Below, piece after piece: positions 5,066-6,559 of a stretch of DNA of 6,559 bases. Origin of the DNA: an uncultured Pseudomonadota bacterium (GTDB taxonomy: Bacteria; Pseudomonadota; Gammaproteobacteria; Burkholderiales; Thiobacillaceae); NCBI GenBank assembly GCA_903918705.1, contig CAIXFP010000768.1, positions 1 through 6,559 on the forward strand, read 5' to 3'. Made by a program: the position numbers and the translations under genes. Numbering within the stretch: the stretch's first letter is position 1; each line of letters starts with the position of its first letter. A model generated the notes under the pieces. That model did no database searches, was not told where the DNA came from, and was given only the letters and a program-made list of their open reading frames with translations.

Positions 5066-6559
5066 ATGGGCATTTCACGTCGTGATTTTCTGAAGACCAG
5101 CATTGCCGGCGCCACCGCCGCCACCGTGGGGCTGCCGCTCTCCAAAGATGCTGAGGCCGCAGTCAAGGCGGGCGAGGCGGGTTGGCAGTGGGACAAGGGC
5201 GTGTGCCGCTTCTGCGGCACCGGCTGCGGCATCATGGTCGCCACCAAGGGTGGCCGCATCGTCGCCACCAAGGGCGACCCGGACGCGCCGGTGAACCGGG
5301 GCCTCAACTGCGTCAAGGGCTACTTCAACGGCAAGATCATCTACGGCCAGGACCGGCTGACCCAGCCGCTGCTGCGCATGACCGACGGCAAGTTCGACAA
5401 GAAGGGCAAGTTCACGCCCGTTTCCTGGGAGCAGGCCCTGGACATCATGGAGGAGAAGATGCGCTGGGCGCTGAAGGAGAAGGGCCCCCACGGCCTGTCC
5501 ATCTTCGGTTCCGGCCAGTACACCATTCATGAAGGCTACGTCGCCTCCAAGCTGATGAAGGCCGGCTTCCGCTCCAACAACCTGGACCCCAACGCCCGCC
5601 ATTGCATGGCCTCCGCCGTGGTGGGCTTCATGCAGACCTTCGGCATCGACGAGCCGCAGAACAACTACGACGACATCGAGTTCACCGACACCGCCGTGCT
5701 GTGGGGGGCGAACATGGCCGAGATGCACCCCATCCTGTGGTCGCGCATCACCAACCGGCGCCTCACCCACGACAAGATGAAGGTGGTGAACCTGACCACC
5801 TACGGCAACATGTCCTCGGACATCGCCGACCTGGAAATCATCTTCTCGCCCAGTTCCGACCTGGCGATCCAGAACTTCATCGCCCGGGAGATCGTCAAGC
5901 GCGACGCCATAGACCACGATTTCGTCAACAAGCACACCGTGTTCGCCACTGGCCCCTACGACATCGGCTACGGTTTCCGGCCGAAGAACGTGGAGAAGTT
6001 CGCCTCGAGCGCCGAGATGGAGATCTACAAGAACGAGCAGAAGCACGTCATCGACAAGTTCGAGGCCGTGGCCCAGCGCAAGAAGGAAGGCGAGGTGGTG
6101 GAGCAAAAGAACGCCGCCACCGCGATGAAGGATTGGGCCATCAGCTTCGACGACTTCAAGGCCGCCCTGGAACCCTACACCCTGGACTTCGTGGCCGAGG
6201 TGGCCAAGGGCGATAAAGATGAGCCGATGGACCAGTTCAAGGCCAAGCTGCAGCAACTGGCCGATCTCTATTGCGAGAAGGGCCGCAAGGTCATGTCCTT
6301 CTGGACCATGGGTTTCAACCAGCACCAGCGCGGTTCCTGGGTGAACGAGCAGGCCTACATGAACCATCTGCTCACCGGCCGCCAGGCCTCCCCCGGCAAC
6401 GGCGCCTTCTCCTTGACCGGCCAGCCCTCCGCCTGCGGCACGGCGCGCGAGGTCGGGAACTTCGCCCACCGGCTGCCCGCCGACATGGTGGTCACCAATC
6501 CCGCCCACCGCGAACACGCGGAGGAGATCTGGAAGATCCCGCACGGCCTGCTGCCCGCC
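5066..6559 (+). CDS. napA: Periplasmic nitrate reductase catalytic subunit NapA, long form, C-terminus missing
   Basis: NapA reduces nitrate to nitrite in the periplasm using a Mo-bis-MGD cofactor and one [4Fe-4S] cluster. The 498 codons present are open to the window end; the family has about 830-930 residues. A twin-arginine signal SRRDFLKT (Arg5-Arg6) is followed by a hydrophobic stretch and a likely cleavage after Ala31 (AEA-A). The cluster ligands are Cys47, Cys50, Cys54 and Cys82 (CRFCGTGC and LNCVKG). Cys180 in NARHCMASAV is the molybdenum ligand that distinguishes Nap from Asp-ligated Nar. Further NapA hallmarks are WGANMAEMHPILWSR (213-227), FWTMGFNQHQRGSW (412-425) and GQPSACGTAREVGNFAHRLP (452-471). 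Residues about 312-357 are a charged insertion missing from short NapA such as that of E. coli, and resemble the long epsilonproteobacterial form. The gene follows napD by 19 bases. Confidence 0.97.
   Translation, partial: MGISRRDFLKTSIAGATAATVGLPLSKDAEAAVKAGEAGWQWDKGVCRFCGTGCGIMVATKGGRIVATKGDPDAPVNRGLNCVKGYFNGKIIYGQDRLTQPLLRMTDGKFDKKGKFTPVSWEQALDIMEEKMRWALKEKGPHGLSIFGSGQYTIHEGYVASKLMKAGFRSNNLDPNARHCMASAVVGFMQTFGIDEPQNNYDDIEFTDTAVLWGANMAEMHPILWSRITNRRLTHDKMKVVNLTTYGNMSSDIADLEIIFSPSSDLAIQNFIAREIVKRDAIDHDFVNKHTVFATGPYDIGYGFRPKNVEKFASSAEMEIYKNEQKHVIDKFEAVAQRKKEGEVVEQKNAATAMKDWAISFDDFKAALEPYTLDFVAEVAKGDKDEPMDQFKAKLQQLADLYCEKGRKVMSFWTMGFNQHQRGSWVNEQAYMNHLLTGRQASPGNGAFSLTGQPSACGTAREVGNFAHRLPADMVVTNPAHREHAEEIWKIPHGLLPA

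Noticed and set aside
5075..6544. A 489-codon open frame on the minus strand opposite napA
   Set aside because: napA is unmistakable on the plus strand, and the minus frame has the biased composition of a shadow frame.

Overview
The window is GC-rich and gene-dense, with strong third-position G/C. Its gene content points to a Betaproteobacterium capable of nitrate respiration, most likely in or near the Rhodocyclales. The evidence is an EIIA(Man)-HPr-EI phosphotransferase set without a sugar permease, a DUF3683-type FAD oxidoreductase, and a long-form periplasmic nitrate reductase. The taxonomic placement is an inference from protein resemblance remembered without a database search.

Layout. 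Positions 1-166 (minus strand) hold the N-terminus of a large FAD-linked oxidoreductase. A 172-base divergent intergenic region follows. A tight plus-strand operon then encodes three phosphotransferase proteins: EIIA of the mannose family (339-749), HPr (749-1018) and enzyme I (1015-2739). The genes overlap at both junctions, so they are almost certainly cotranscribed. A 129-base gap carrying a palindromic REP-like repeat leads to a PleD-like diguanylate cyclase (2869-4125) with a degenerate receiver, an intact receiver and an active GGEEF domain. A 597-base non-genic stretch (4126-4722) holds two more REP-like copies facing each other, several hairpins, a 12-bp palindrome, one doubtful small reverse-strand ORF, and a convincing FNR/Anr-type promoter. 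The nitrate reductase genes napD (4723-5046) and napA (5066 to beyond the window end) complete the region.

How the parts work together. Enzyme I, HPr and EIIA form a phosphorelay from PEP with no EIIB or EIIC in view, which suggests a regulatory PTS. HPr has both His15 and Ser46, so HPr kinase control is plausible. The cyclase is separated from ptsI by the repeat and has its own ribosome binding site, so cotranscription with the PTS genes is possible but not shown. NapD is the chaperone that binds the Tat signal of NapA, and both sit behind a low-oxygen promoter. A weaker FNR-like site lies in a similar position in front of the PTS operon.

No wholly new multi-gene system is evident. The parts most worth following up are the repeat family flanking the cyclase gene, the structured DNA upstream of nap, and the possible oxygen control of the PTS operon.
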